From positions 1-63,479 of the forward strand of contig PAMD01000002.1 of assembly GCA_002707145.1 (NCBI GenBank): a stretch of DNA of 63,479 bases, written 5' to 3'. Below, piece after piece: positions 1-8,505 of the stretch. A program made the translations under genes and the position numbers. Origin of the DNA: Flavobacteriales bacterium. Lineage in GTDB: Bacteria > Bacteroidota > Bacteroidia > Flavobacteriales > UBA7430. The notes beneath the pieces were generated by a model. That model saw only the letters and a list, made by a program, of their open reading frames with translations, was not told the DNA's origin and did not search any database. Position 1 is the first letter of the stretch. Every line of letters starts with the position of its first letter.

Positions 1-985
1 TTTTAATGGCAATTTTGATGAGCTCACTTTCGTGAATTCCTGTTGAGCGGTTTTGTTTTCTTAAGAAATATTTCCCTGCTTCCAGCAGGGCACTTTTAGG
101 AACCAAACCGACCAGCTCAGAACCGGTTGCTCTGATGCCTCTGGCATTTGCAACTTTTGCTGTTTCGTCGAAGGCCAGGTGCAAAGGTGTTTCTGTAATG
201 TTAGTGATGTTCATGGTTACCTGTGTAACCCCATATTCTTCTATGTACCATCCAATGGCTTTTACATGCTTTAATTTACCCGGCGTCCAAAGTGTGTTGC
301 CGTCGGCATCTTTCACAATATCTCCCGAAAGCATTTCGCCCACGCGTTTTATTCTACCTTTTTCTCGAATGTCGTAAGCTACGGCATTGGCTTTACGAGT
401 AGAGGTGGTGTTAAGGTTAACGTTGTAGGCAATGAGGAAATCACGAGCTGAAATAGCTGTGGCGCCTGTGTGCTTTGCTTTTACGAACTCCGCAGGACCA
501 AAGTCCGGTTGCCATGCCGGATCGACCAATTTCGCTTCAAGGGCTTCGTATTCTCCCTTGCGCACCTCGGCAAGGTTTCTTCTTTCTATTATGGTTGCAG
601 CATATTCGTAAAAGTAAACAGGAATACCCAGATCATTACCAACGCGTTCGCCAAGCTTATGAGCGTATGTTATCACCTCATCCATTTCTATGTTGGCAAT
701 TGGCACGAGAGGGCATACGTCTGTAGCTCCCATGCGGGGATGTTCACCACTGTGTTTGCTCATATCTATAAGTTCTGAGGCTTTTTTGATGGCCAAGAAG
801 GCAGCATCAATAACTTCTTCAGGTGGTCCTACAAAAGTTACCACGGTTCGGTTGGTGGCTTTTCCTGGGTCTACGTTTAATAGCTTTACACCTTCTACGG
901 TCTCAATCTCACTGGTAATTTGCTTGATTATTCCCATGTCCTCTCCTTCGGAAAAGTTGGGTACACATTCTATTAGTTGTCTCAT
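1..985 (-). CDS. ftcD: Glutamate formimidoyltransferase (partial, runs off the left edge)
   Basis: Transfers the formimino group of N-formimino-glutamate to tetrahydrofolate, the last step of one histidine degradation route, in the cytoplasm. The reading frame is open for 328 codons from an ATG at 985 to the window edge. It begins MRQLIECVPNFSEG, the family's hallmark N terminus, followed by a GEHPRMGATDVCPLVPI segment near residue 80 that belongs to the formiminotransferase fold. The visible part already covers about the full length of the transferase module and is still open, so the gene may continue into a cyclodeaminase domain as in fused Bacteroidota forms; that is inference. Base composition is clearly richer in GC (about 45% over 121-360) than the next operon. 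The name is secure; the total length is unknown. Confidence 0.93.
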   Translation of the reverse strand, partial: MRQLIECVPNFSEGEDMGIIKQITSEIETVEGVKLLNVDPGKATNRTVVTFVGPPEEVIDAAFLAIKKASELIDMSKHSGEHPRMGATDVCPLVPIANIEMDEVITYAHKLGERVGNDLGIPVYFYEYAATIIERRNLAEVRKGEYEALEAKLVDPAWQPDFGPAEFVKAKHTGATAISARDFLIAYNVNLNTTSTRKANAVAYDIREKGRIKRVGEMLSGDIVKDADGNTLWTPGKLKHVKAIGWYIEEYGVTQVTMNITNITETPLHLAFDETAKVANARGIRATGSELVGLVPKSALLEAGKYFLRKQNRSTGIHESELIKIAIK

Positions 986-1031
986 GTATTTAATTTTATG
1001 CCACTAAGATAAGAATCGTAAGAGGTATCTA

Positions 1032-1049
1032 AAAGTATTAAGATACTTT
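1032..1049. repeat. Small inverted repeat between ftcD and the methyltransferase gene
   Basis: The arms AAAGTAT and ATACTTT are separated by four bases in the 141-base gap between two minus-strand genes. An alternative pairing, GTATCT at 1025-1030 with AGATAC at 1041-1046, overlaps it. There is no long T-run, so it is at best a weak terminator or a leader structure for ftcD. Confidence 0.3.
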
Positions 1050-1126
1050 AAACTGATAGGAAGAGCATTTATATCCCAATAAATTTTAACTTTTATGAAC
1101 AGGAATTATTATAAAGCAGTTGTTAA

Positions 1127-1738
1127 TTAGATTTTTTTAAATCCACAAAACAAGAAATTTTGTTTGGTCTGGAAGGGAGTTTCATGATCTTCTAAAAGGC
1201 AGGATGTTTTTTTAAAACCAAATTTAAATATTTCACTTAGGCTTTGCTCACTATATTTCGTAATTTCTAATCCACTACATCTCTGAGGACCATTTTTTGA
1301 AAAGGTTGCAAGGATTAAATTTCTTTTTACACATTTATTTACTGTTTTTACGTAGGTCTCTATTTGTTCTTTTTGAGTTAAAAAATGAAAAGATGCTCTG
1401 TCATGCCATATATCATAGATAGTATTGGGTGAAAACTTAGTTATGTCTGAGTTTATCCATGTAATTAGTTTTGCTTTCTCACCCAATCTTTTTTTTGATT
1501 TTTCGAGAGCTTTTTCTGAGATATCCAACACTGTTATGTTCTTATAGCCTTTCCTTATAAGGTGATCTACCAAATTGCTGTCACCCCCGCCTACATCAAT
1601 TATTTTAGCGGTTTTGTCCTGACTAAAGGATTTAATGAAGGCTAAGGATGTTTCAGGAGATTTTTGAGACCAGCTTACTTGATGAGGTTTTTTGGTTTGA
1701 TAAATGTTTTCCCAATGATTTTTTCGGTTGATTTCCAT
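1127..1738 (-). CDS. Class I SAM-dependent methyltransferase, substrate unknown
   Basis: A 203-residue cytoplasmic protein with a Rossmann-fold methyltransferase core. Motif I reads IIDVGGGDSNL at about residues 45-55, followed by the acidic end of strand 2 in TVLDISEKAL, and a WINSDITKF segment typical of motif III. There is no signal peptide or membrane segment. It is the last gene of a three-gene minus-strand unit: only 7 bases separate it from the TPMT-like methyltransferase upstream, which in turn follows the D-lactate dehydrogenase gene. The family is known in Bacteroidota as a stand-alone methyltransferase whose substrate I cannot name. The gene is very AT-rich like the rest of the unit. 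Confidence 0.85.
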   Translation of the reverse strand: MEINRKNHWENIYQTKKPHQVSWSQKSPETSLAFIKSFSQDKTAKIIDVGGGDSNLVDHLIRKGYKNITVLDISEKALEKSKKRLGEKAKLITWINSDITKFSPNTIYDIWHDRASFHFLTQKEQIETYVKTVNKCVKRNLILATFSKNGPQRCSGLEITKYSEQSLSEIFKFGFKKTSCLLEDHETPFQTKQNFLFCGFKKI

Positions 1739-1745
1739 ACCTGAG

Positions 1746-2324
1746 TTATTTTTTAATGGTAATAAACAATTCTCTTCCTTTTCTGGATGTGATAGAATCT
1801 TTTGTTTCTTCCATTTCTACGTGGTTAAAATGTTTCGAGAATAGCTCCTGATATTCTCTCTTATTTCCTCCAAATGGAGGTCGGTTTGAGTAGAGATTTT
1901 CATTAAATAATAACCCCACTAGTTTGCCATTTTTAGTCAGTAATTTTTCCATTTTTGCTACATAATTTTCTCTAAGTGAAGGCAAAATAGCACAAAAAAA
2001 AGTTTGTTCAATGATCAGGTCGTATTGACCTTTGTGTTTAAAAAAATCTTGGCAGATCAAATGATCTTCAGGAAAATTTTGGATTCTTTTTCCAAAATTA
2101 TGAAGGGCTTTTTTTGCCCAATCTATCACGTAAACATTCTTAAATCCTAAAATGTATAGGTATTCTGCTTCATAGGCATTTCCGCACCCTGGGATAAGTA
2201 TGTTAAGATCTTTGTTTTTCAGTTGATTTATATAATTTTTTATGGGAGGAGATATTTCTCCCAAGTCCCATCCAGTGTCTTGATTCTCATATCTTTTGTT
2301 CCAAAGGTCTTTATTGAGTTCCAT
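1746..2324 (-). CDS. TPMT-family (thiopurine S-methyltransferase-like) SAM methyltransferase
   Basis: A 192-residue methyltransferase. Its N terminus carries the W-x2-RY and TGWDLGEISPP signature of the thiopurine/thiol methyltransferase superfamily. The SAM-binding loop reads LIPGCGNAYEAEYL near residues 43-56, followed by VYVIDWAKKAL. Members of the superfamily methylate thiols, halides or small xenobiotics, so detoxification of a small thiol is plausible, but the substrate cannot be read from sequence. It sits 10 bases after the D-lactate dehydrogenase gene and 7 bases before a second methyltransferase, so the three are probably one transcript. Start ATG at 2324 directly precedes the conserved N terminus. 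Confidence 0.87.
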   Translation of the reverse strand: MELNKDLWNKRYENQDTGWDLGEISPPIKNYINQLKNKDLNILIPGCGNAYEAEYLYILGFKNVYVIDWAKKALHNFGKRIQNFPEDHLICQDFFKHKGQYDLIIEQTFFCAILPSLRENYVAKMEKLLTKNGKLVGLLFNENLYSNRPPFGGNKREYQELFSKHFNHVEMEETKDSITSRKGRELFITIKK

Positions 2325-2334
2325 ATATGCTCTT

Positions 2335-4026
2335 TTATTTCCAATTTTTAAGTTTGCTAGTACCTCCTATACCAGGGTTGAAAAAGTTGGTGGGGTCTAA
2401 TTTTTTATAAAATTCAGCAAGAACTGGTTTTGCAGAATATTCATGGCCTGTATTGTGCTCAGCAGGATATTCAGCTCCTCTTTTGTCATATATGTCTAAT
2501 AATTCTTTTTTAAATTTCTTAGAATCAACTCCTTTTTTTAATATATAATTATGATGAAATACATAGCAAAATAGATGCCCATAGTAAAATTTTAATTCAA
2601 TTTTTTCATCGATTTCTTTTGGAAGAGTTTCTAGCCAGTTTTTTTCGTTTCGCGGGAATGCAATATCAAGAGACATCATTTTCCCAATTTTTTTTTTATT
2701 CAACGCCTGATATCTTCCAATTGCACTTGCTGAAACATACCTGTGAAGCATTGCTTTTTTCCCTTCATTAGAATCACATATAAAGAAATCACCTTCTCTG
2801 TGTTTAAAAAAGTCTTTAAAATAAGTCTCAGCTTCAGTTATACCATTATCGGTCATTTCAATGATCCAATGATGTTCAAATTTAGTTCTAAAAATCTCCA
2901 TTCTTTTAGGTAAATGGTTAGGCCAAAAATTACTTAAAAACTGCATTAATTTATCAGAAAAGTTTTCGGGAAGAAACTTAACTTTATCTGCTAAAATATC
3001 AGTAATTCTTTTTAAGTTAAAAAGTGTGGGAAGAAATGTAGTTCCTAATTTTTCAATGACTAGAAAATTGTCTTTGCTGTATTTTTTAGCAGCATCGTAG
3101 CAATTTCTGTTTAAGTAATCTCCCAATCTTGGCAATGTTGTGAAATTTTTTAGAATATCTCTTCTTATTTTCCAAAATGCATCTGGATCATTTGAGCCAA
3201 TATAAAATATTTTACTTTTTTTAGGCGCTGGATACGTATCTAGACGTACAGCAAATACAGCAATTTTTCCTGCACTCCCTGAAGCAGCATACAATAATCT
3301 TTTATCTGCATTAAAACGTGATGGAGTGCTCTCCTCAATTCCTCTTACTATTTCGTTGTATTTATTGTCAGAAGCTAGTTTATAAGATTCTTCAAAATCT
3401 GTACTATTATAATTTTTGTTTTCTAAATTGCATAATATTTCTTCAGGATTAGACCCTAGATTTAAACCTAATTCATTAATTAATTCTAATTCTCCCTTCG
3501 AATTGACTTTACCATATAATGCAAATTGCGTGTAAGAGGGTCCTCTATGAACTAAAGATCCACCAGAATTATTACATACCCCTCCAATAATAGATGCTCC
3601 TATTGATGTAGATCCAATGACAGAATGTGGTTCTTTTTCTAAAGGTTTTAATTTATTTTCTAAATCATACAAACTACTTCCTGGAAAACCTATTATCTGA
3701 TTTCCATTTTTAATTATATGAATAGATTTTATTCTTAAGGTATTTAAGATTACAACTCGACGATCATAGTCGTTTCCGTGTGGTGTAGATCCACCAGTTA
3801 AACCAGTATTTGCAGCTTGCATGATAACACATATATTATTTCTAACACAAACCTTTAAAATGTTCCACATTTCAAATAATGTTCCAGGCTTTATTACTGC
3901 TAATGCTTCTCCCTTTCCATATCGCCAACCAATGATAAATGGTTTTTTTCTCCATTTACTAGTAATTACATATTTTTTACCAACAACAAGTCTAAAACTG
4001 TTAATTACACTAATATCCGCAGTCAT
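2335..4026 (-). CDS. dld: Quinone-dependent D-lactate dehydrogenase (E. coli Dld type)
   Basis: FAD enzyme that oxidises D-lactate to pyruvate and passes electrons to the quinone pool at the inner face of the cytoplasmic membrane. Its 563 residues match the usual length of the E. coli-type enzyme (about 570). The FAD-binding part shows the conserved strings MQAANTGLTGGSTPHGNDYDR (residues about 69-89), EPHSVIGSTSIGASIIGG and CNNSGGSLVHRGP. The C-terminal half corresponds to the membrane-associating domain, with the ending HNTGHEYSAKP and PTNFFNPGIGGTSK. It heads an AT-rich unit with two methyltransferase genes. The divergent gene 208 bases away is lpdA, also linked to pyruvate metabolism, though no shared regulatory site is evident. 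Identification is very strong. Confidence 0.95.
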   Translation of the reverse strand: MTADISVINSFRLVVGKKYVITSKWRKKPFIIGWRYGKGEALAVIKPGTLFEMWNILKVCVRNNICVIMQAANTGLTGGSTPHGNDYDRRVVILNTLRIKSIHIIKNGNQIIGFPGSSLYDLENKLKPLEKEPHSVIGSTSIGASIIGGVCNNSGGSLVHRGPSYTQFALYGKVNSKGELELINELGLNLGSNPEEILCNLENKNYNSTDFEESYKLASDNKYNEIVRGIEESTPSRFNADKRLLYAASGSAGKIAVFAVRLDTYPAPKKSKIFYIGSNDPDAFWKIRRDILKNFTTLPRLGDYLNRNCYDAAKKYSKDNFLVIEKLGTTFLPTLFNLKRITDILADKVKFLPENFSDKLMQFLSNFWPNHLPKRMEIFRTKFEHHWIIEMTDNGITEAETYFKDFFKHREGDFFICDSNEGKKAMLHRYVSASAIGRYQALNKKKIGKMMSLDIAFPRNEKNWLETLPKEIDEKIELKFYYGHLFCYVFHHNYILKKGVDSKKFKKELLDIYDKRGAEYPAEHNTGHEYSAKPVLAEFYKKLDPTNFFNPGIGGTSKLKNWK

Positions 4027-4189
4027 TTCATTTGTTTTGACAGTTCGTTTAATTTTTTAATTTAAGCTAAAATACAATTTTTATCATGTGTTAAGTTTTT
4101 ATTGATAGAGACTTCATAGCTTAATTAATTCAGAAGTATCGAATGTTTAATTCGTTTTGAAATCTGTAGGGCAAATCAATTAACAATTG

Positions 4190-4197
4190 TATTTTTG
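4190..4197 (+). promoter_or_regulatory. Possible -7 element for lpdA
   Basis: TATTTTTG matches the Bacteroidota TAnnTTTG consensus, 37 bases before the ATG at 4235. No convincing -33 TTTG lies at the right spacing. Confidence 0.4.
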
Positions 4198-4234
4198 CTA
4201 TAATAATAAAGTAGAAATTAGATGAATAGTGCCC

Positions 4235-5638
4235 ATGGAGAAATATGATGTTGCCATAATTGGTTCGGGACCTGGAGGATATGTTGCAGCTATACGTTGC
4301 GCTCAACTAGGAATGAAAACTGCCCTAATAGAAAAATACAATCGCCTTGGGGGAACCTGTCTTAATGTAGGATGTATCCCTTCAAAAGCATTATTAGATT
4401 CTTCCGAACATTATCATCACGCGATGCACAATTTTACCAATCATGGAATAGAAATAAACACTCCTAAAATTAATGTGGCTCAATTAATGAAGCGCAAAAG
4501 TGAAGTTATTGATCAGACCTGTGGTGGGATTGATTTTTTGATGAAGAAAAACAAAATTGATGTACTTCAAGGTTGGGCTTCTTTTGAAGATGCTACCCAC
4601 ATAAATATATCTCAAGACAAAAGCCCCATTCAAATCGAAGCTTCTAAAACAATTATTGCTACTGGATCAAAACCTACAGAATTGCCCTTTGTTCCTCTTG
4701 ATAAAGAAAGAATTATTACTTCTACGGAAGCTCTAAGTTTAAATGAAGTACCCAAACGGCTCATCGTTATCGGTGGAGGTGTAATCGGCCTTGAGATGGG
4801 TTCGATTTATGGCCGACTCGGATCTGATGTGACAGTTATTGAATACGCCGACAATTTGATCGCGAACATGGATAAATCTTTAGGAAAGGAGATGCGAAAG
4901 GTGTTGAAGAAAGATTTAAAGTTTGATATTCATTTAAATACGGGCGTAACCTCTGTAGAACGAAATGGTGACGAAGTGTTTGTGAAAGCAAAAAATAAAA
5001 AAGGCGAGGAAGTGCACTTTGTGTCTGATTATTGTCTTTTGGCCGTTGGAAGAACTGCATATACCGACAAACTGGGTTTAGAAAATGTAGGTATTAAAGT
5101 AGATGATCGTGGTCGTATCATTGTGAATGAATATCTTCAAAGTTCATCTACGAATATATTTGCTATTGGTGATGTAGTGAAAGGTGCAATGTTAGCTCAT
5201 AAAGCAGAAGAAGAAGGTGTTTTTGTTGCCGAATTTATAGCTGGAGAAAAGCCCCATTTGGATTATAATTTGGTCCCTGGAGTTGTTTATACTTGGCCTG
5301 AGGTTGCTGCAGTAGGAAAGACTGAAGAGCAGCTTAAAGCCGCAGGGCAGAAATACAAGTCGGGTTCCTTTCCATTCAAGGCAAGTGGTAGAGCAAGGGC
5401 CTCAAACGACACTGATGGCTTCGTAAAAGTGTTGGCCGACGCTAAAACCGATGAGATATTAGGCGTTCACATGATTGGACCTAGAGTAGCTGACCTGATT
5501 GCTGAAGCTGTAGTGGCTATGGAGTTCAGAGCTTCGGCGGAAGATATTGCGCGGATTTGTCATGCTCACCCTACCTTTACTGAAGCCATGAAAGAAGCTG
5601 CTTTAGATGCCACAGAAAATAGGGCTTTGCATATATAA
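4235..5638 (+). CDS. lpdA: Dihydrolipoyl dehydrogenase (E3)
   Basis: Flavoprotein that reoxidises dihydrolipoamide with NAD+ in the pyruvate and 2-oxoglutarate dehydrogenase complexes and the glycine cleavage system. It has 467 residues from the ATG at 4235. The FAD-binding GSGPGG is at residues 10-15, the redox-active disulfide is C42 and C47 in GGTCLNVGCIPSK, the NAD-binding GGGVIGLEMG lies near residue 180, and the C-terminal His-Glu pair is in CHAHPTFTEAM. A GTG at 4229 would add two residues; the ATG fits the family start (MEKYDVAIIG) better. No E1 or E2 gene is adjacent. Base composition is uneven: stretches around 4740-4900 and 5340-5620 are richer in GC than the first third. Confidence 0.96.
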   Translation: MEKYDVAIIGSGPGGYVAAIRCAQLGMKTALIEKYNRLGGTCLNVGCIPSKALLDSSEHYHHAMHNFTNHGIEINTPKINVAQLMKRKSEVIDQTCGGIDFLMKKNKIDVLQGWASFEDATHINISQDKSPIQIEASKTIIATGSKPTELPFVPLDKERIITSTEALSLNEVPKRLIVIGGGVIGLEMGSIYGRLGSDVTVIEYADNLIANMDKSLGKEMRKVLKKDLKFDIHLNTGVTSVERNGDEVFVKAKNKKGEEVHFVSDYCLLAVGRTAYTDKLGLENVGIKVDDRGRIIVNEYLQSSSTNIFAIGDVVKGAMLAHKAEEEGVFVAEFIAGEKPHLDYNLVPGVVYTWPEVAAVGKTEEQLKAAGQKYKSGSFPFKASGRARASNDTDGFVKVLADAKTDEILGVHMIGPRVADLIAEAVVAMEFRASAEDIARICHAHPTFTEAMKEAALDATENRALHI

Positions 5639-5656
5639 AATTAATTTTATCAGATT

Positions 5657-5682
5657 AAAAACTTTCTTTGGGGAGTTTTTTT
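5657..5682 (+). terminator. Rho-independent terminator after lpdA
   Basis: A 10-pair stem, AAAAACTTTC against GGGAGTTTTT with two G-U pairs and loop TTTG, ends in a run of seven T. It lies 18 bases after the lpdA stop. Confidence 0.65.
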
Positions 5683-5736
5683 GCACTTATTCCTCCACTA
5701 TTATAATCTAATTTATTATTTCCCTTTTCGAAATAC

Positions 5737-5744
5737 TATCTTTG
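5737..5744 (+). promoter_or_regulatory. Possible -7 element just ahead of pabB
   Basis: TATCTTTG fits TAnnTTTG but ends only 4 bases before the ATG at 5749. If used, transcription would start at or just inside that codon, which would favour the ATG at 5791 as the real start. Confidence 0.35.
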
Positions 5745-5748
5745 GTTC

Positions 5749-7041
5749 ATGAAATTTCAAGAAGAAATTGAGGTCAAAGACCAGCCCTCCATGAAATATG
5801 CTCTTTTGCATTATTTTAAGAACGAGTCTTCCCTAATACTTCTCGATGGAGACGATTTGGACAATACTTCCTTTTCATGGATGCTTGCGGCAGGATCTAT
5901 GGAGGAAGTTCGCTCGGGAACAGCGGGCGCTTTTAAAAAATTACAAGATTTTCATTCTAAGCATAAGGATTGGATTTTTGGACATTTAAATTACGATCTA
6001 AAAAATGATATCGAACATCTTGAGTCTAATAATTGGGATGGCATACAAGCTCCTGAGATGTCTTTTTTTCTTCCCAAATATATGTTTCGATGTCATGGTA
6101 ATAAGCTTTCTATCTATCGCCATGATTCTCAGAATTATTTTAAATGTTCTCATTTAAGTATATATGATGCCCAAGAAAGCTCTCATATTCAGCTAAAATG
6201 GAAGCCACGAATTAGCTCTGAGGAATATCTCCTTCAGGTTCAAGAAATAAAGAATCTTATTCAAAGAGGTAGCCTTTATGAAATGAATTACTGTCAAGAA
6301 TTTTATGCAGATTTAGTAGAGATCAAACCTCTCTCTATCTACAGAAAGCTCAATCGTCATTCTGGTGCACCCTTTTCTTGTTATTATAAAATCCAAGATA
6401 TACATCTTATGTGCTCGAGTCCAGAACGCTTTTTAAAGAAGACAGGAAATATGCTTTTGTCCCAGCCTATTAAAGGAACAAAGAGAAGGGGGACTTCCTC
6501 TAAAGAAGATCAAGTCCTTATAAAAGAACTTCAGACAGACCCCAAAGAGCGCGCGGAAAATGTTATGATTGTAGATTTAGTTCGAAATGATTTATCTCGA
6601 ATTGCACTTTCAAATTCTGTGAAAGTAGATGAGCTTTTTGGTATCTATACTTTCCCTCAGGTTCATCAAATGATTTCATCGGTGAGTTGCGAGATTTCGA
6701 CTAAAACAGATTTAAAGGAGATCCTTCGTGCTACTTTCCCTATGGGCTCGATGACAGGTGCACCCAAGATTAGCGCGATGAAACATATTGAAAACTTTGA
6801 AAAAACAAAGAGAGGTCTCTATTCTGGATCTGTTGGGTATATTGATCCCTACGGAGACTTCGATTTTAATGTGATTATCCGAAGTTTGCAGTATAATACC
6901 GTAAATAAGTATCTTTCATTAATGGTGGGAGGTGCAATCACCATTGGTAGTAAAGCCTTAAGTGAATACGAAGAATGCCTTTTGAAGGCTAGCGCACTTT
7001 TTGATGTACTTAAAGAAAATCATGAAGAATCAGTTTCTTAA
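5749..7041 (+). CDS. pabB: Aminodeoxychorismate synthase component I
   Basis: Converts chorismate and ammonia to 4-amino-4-deoxychorismate for folate synthesis. The chorismate-binding domain occupies about residues 155-425. The decisive string is PIKGTKRRG at residues 240-248: a lysine at this place marks PabB, whereas anthranilate synthase has alanine. Also seen are AENVMIVDLVRNDLSR, FPMGSMTGAPK and VGGAITIGS with the final EYEECLLKA. The N-terminal 150 residues are the weakly conserved non-catalytic half. No glutaminase (pabA) or lyase (pabC) gene is nearby. Its end overlaps tilS. An internal ATG at 5791 (MKYALLHYF) is an alternative start, suggested by a promoter-like motif at 5737-5744. 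Confidence 0.9.
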   Translation: MKFQEEIEVKDQPSMKYALLHYFKNESSLILLDGDDLDNTSFSWMLAAGSMEEVRSGTAGAFKKLQDFHSKHKDWIFGHLNYDLKNDIEHLESNNWDGIQAPEMSFFLPKYMFRCHGNKLSIYRHDSQNYFKCSHLSIYDAQESSHIQLKWKPRISSEEYLLQVQEIKNLIQRGSLYEMNYCQEFYADLVEIKPLSIYRKLNRHSGAPFSCYYKIQDIHLMCSSPERFLKKTGNMLLSQPIKGTKRRGTSSKEDQVLIKELQTDPKERAENVMIVDLVRNDLSRIALSNSVKVDELFGIYTFPQVHQMISSVSCEISTKTDLKEILRATFPMGSMTGAPKISAMKHIENFEKTKRGLYSGSVGYIDPYGDFDFNVIIRSLQYNTVNKYLSLMVGGAITIGSKALSEYEECLLKASALFDVLKENHEESVS

Positions 7042-8332
7042 ATATTGTTCGAGCATTGGCATTGAAAAATCCTCAAAAATTCTTCTTGCTGTAAGTGGAG
7101 GTTTAGATTCTATGGCTTTATTGCAACTTTTTCATGGTACAGGCTTTTTAATAGAAGTGGCGCACTGCAATTTTAATTTGAGAGCAGATGCTTCTGATAA
7201 TGATGCCCTTATGGTGCAGGGAGTGTGCCAAGAGCTAGGTCTGGTTTGTCATATCAAAGAATTCGCAACAAAAGAATATTCAGAAAACAACAAAATATCC
7301 ATTCAAATGGCTGCCAGAGACCTTCGCTATGAATGGTTTCAAGCTTTAAGGTTAGAGCGCCAATTAGACTATATTGCCACTGCACATCACCAAGATGACC
7401 AAGTAGAAACACTATTGATTAATCTCACAAGAGGTACGGGGATTAAAGGCCTAAAAGGTATTCAACCCATTAGTAATTTATTGATTCGTCCCTTATTGTT
7501 CTGCGACAGAGCAAAGCTTGAGAAATGGATGCAGTCCCATGAATATCTTTTTAGGGAAGATCAGAGTAACCATTCTCTTTTGTATTTGAGGAATAAAATT
7601 CGCCATCAAGTACTTCCTATTCTTCGTAAGATAAATCCATCGATTTCAAAAACCTTTCATCAAAATGCAGAACGCATTTCTTGCTCAGAAGAAAATTTAT
7701 CTTTTTTCTATGAACAACAGCGAAAAAAAGTCATTCAAATCCGTGGGGACCAAATCTGTTTAATTTTGCCTGAGCTATATAAGTTTCCTTCGCCCGTGGC
7801 GGCAATTTTTTATTTTATTTCAGGTTTTGGCTTTAGCGACTGGTCGGCAGTTTCTCATTTACTGACCGCTCAACCAGGAAAAATTATTCTTAGCTCTTCA
7901 CACCAGCTTTTAAAAGACAGAGATTGTCTGATTATTAGAGAAAATATTAAGCAACACTTCAAAAAGTATTTTATTGATCAATCAATTACTAGTATTGTGG
8001 ATCCACGAAAGATTTACTTTCAAACCATAGACATTGCCCACTTTGAGATGTCATCGAGCCCCAACCAAGCAGCATTGGATTTCCATAAATTGGTTTTTCC
8101 ATTGGTTCTTAGAAAATGGAACAAGGGAGATTTTTTTAGACCACTAGGGATGAAGAGAGATAAAAAATTAAGTGATTTTTTCATAGACCAAAAGCTTAGT
8201 CTTTTTGAGAAAGAGAATGTTCTATTGCTTTGTTCTTTAGAACAGATTGTCTGGGTTATAGGACATCGAATAGATGAACGGTTTAAACTTGTGAAGAATA
8301 GTCAAAAGGTATATCTTGTTAGAATAAATTAA
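7022..8332 (+). CDS. tilS: tRNA(Ile)-lysidine synthase
   Basis: Ligates lysine to cytidine 34 of the AUA-reading isoleucine tRNA, using ATP; essential for correct decoding. The 436-residue protein has the N-type PP-loop SGGLDS at residues 25-30, the HCNFNLRADASDND stretch, the HHQDDQVETLLINL motif and RGTGIKGLKGI. The C-terminal domain contains RKWNKGDFFRPLGM and KLSDFFIDQK, typical of TilS substrate-recognition domains. The ATG at 7022 overlaps the end of pabB by 20 bases; an upstream TTG at 7001 would add seven poorly conserved residues. The overlap suggests translational coupling with pabB. Confidence 0.95.
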   Translation: MKNQFLKYCSSIGIEKSSKILLAVSGGLDSMALLQLFHGTGFLIEVAHCNFNLRADASDNDALMVQGVCQELGLVCHIKEFATKEYSENNKISIQMAARDLRYEWFQALRLERQLDYIATAHHQDDQVETLLINLTRGTGIKGLKGIQPISNLLIRPLLFCDRAKLEKWMQSHEYLFREDQSNHSLLYLRNKIRHQVLPILRKINPSISKTFHQNAERISCSEENLSFFYEQQRKKVIQIRGDQICLILPELYKFPSPVAAIFYFISGFGFSDWSAVSHLLTAQPGKIILSSSHQLLKDRDCLIIRENIKQHFKKYFIDQSITSIVDPRKIYFQTIDIAHFEMSSSPNQAALDFHKLVFPLVLRKWNKGDFFRPLGMKRDKKLSDFFIDQKLSLFEKENVLLLCSLEQIVWVIGHRIDERFKLVKNSQKVYLVRIN

Positions 8333-8350
8333 AAAGGCTGTTTACCTTTT
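8331..8350 (+). terminator. Weak terminator-like hairpin after tilS
   Basis: AAAAGG pairs with CCTTTT across a seven-base loop, followed by a broken T-rich stretch. The stem is short, so termination is only possible. Confidence 0.3.
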
Positions 8351-8505
8351 GTTTTGTTATATTCACTAGTCATTGTGAACAACAGACTCAGATTTCTGTC
8401 CATTTTTGGATTGGCGTGTAGTTAGTAATCGAGATAATTAAAATATTTATTTGAATGCATAGCTTAGTGTTTTTAAATCATTAAGAAAATACAAAAATAG
8501 AAGTG

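Noticed and set aside
135..1007. Plus-strand ORFs across ftcD
   Set aside because: The minus strand encodes an unmistakable glutamate formimidoyltransferase over the same bases.
8333..8502. tRNA or riboswitch in the gap before dsbD
   Set aside because: No cloverleaf, no terminal CCA-like arrangement and no recognisable aptamer core.
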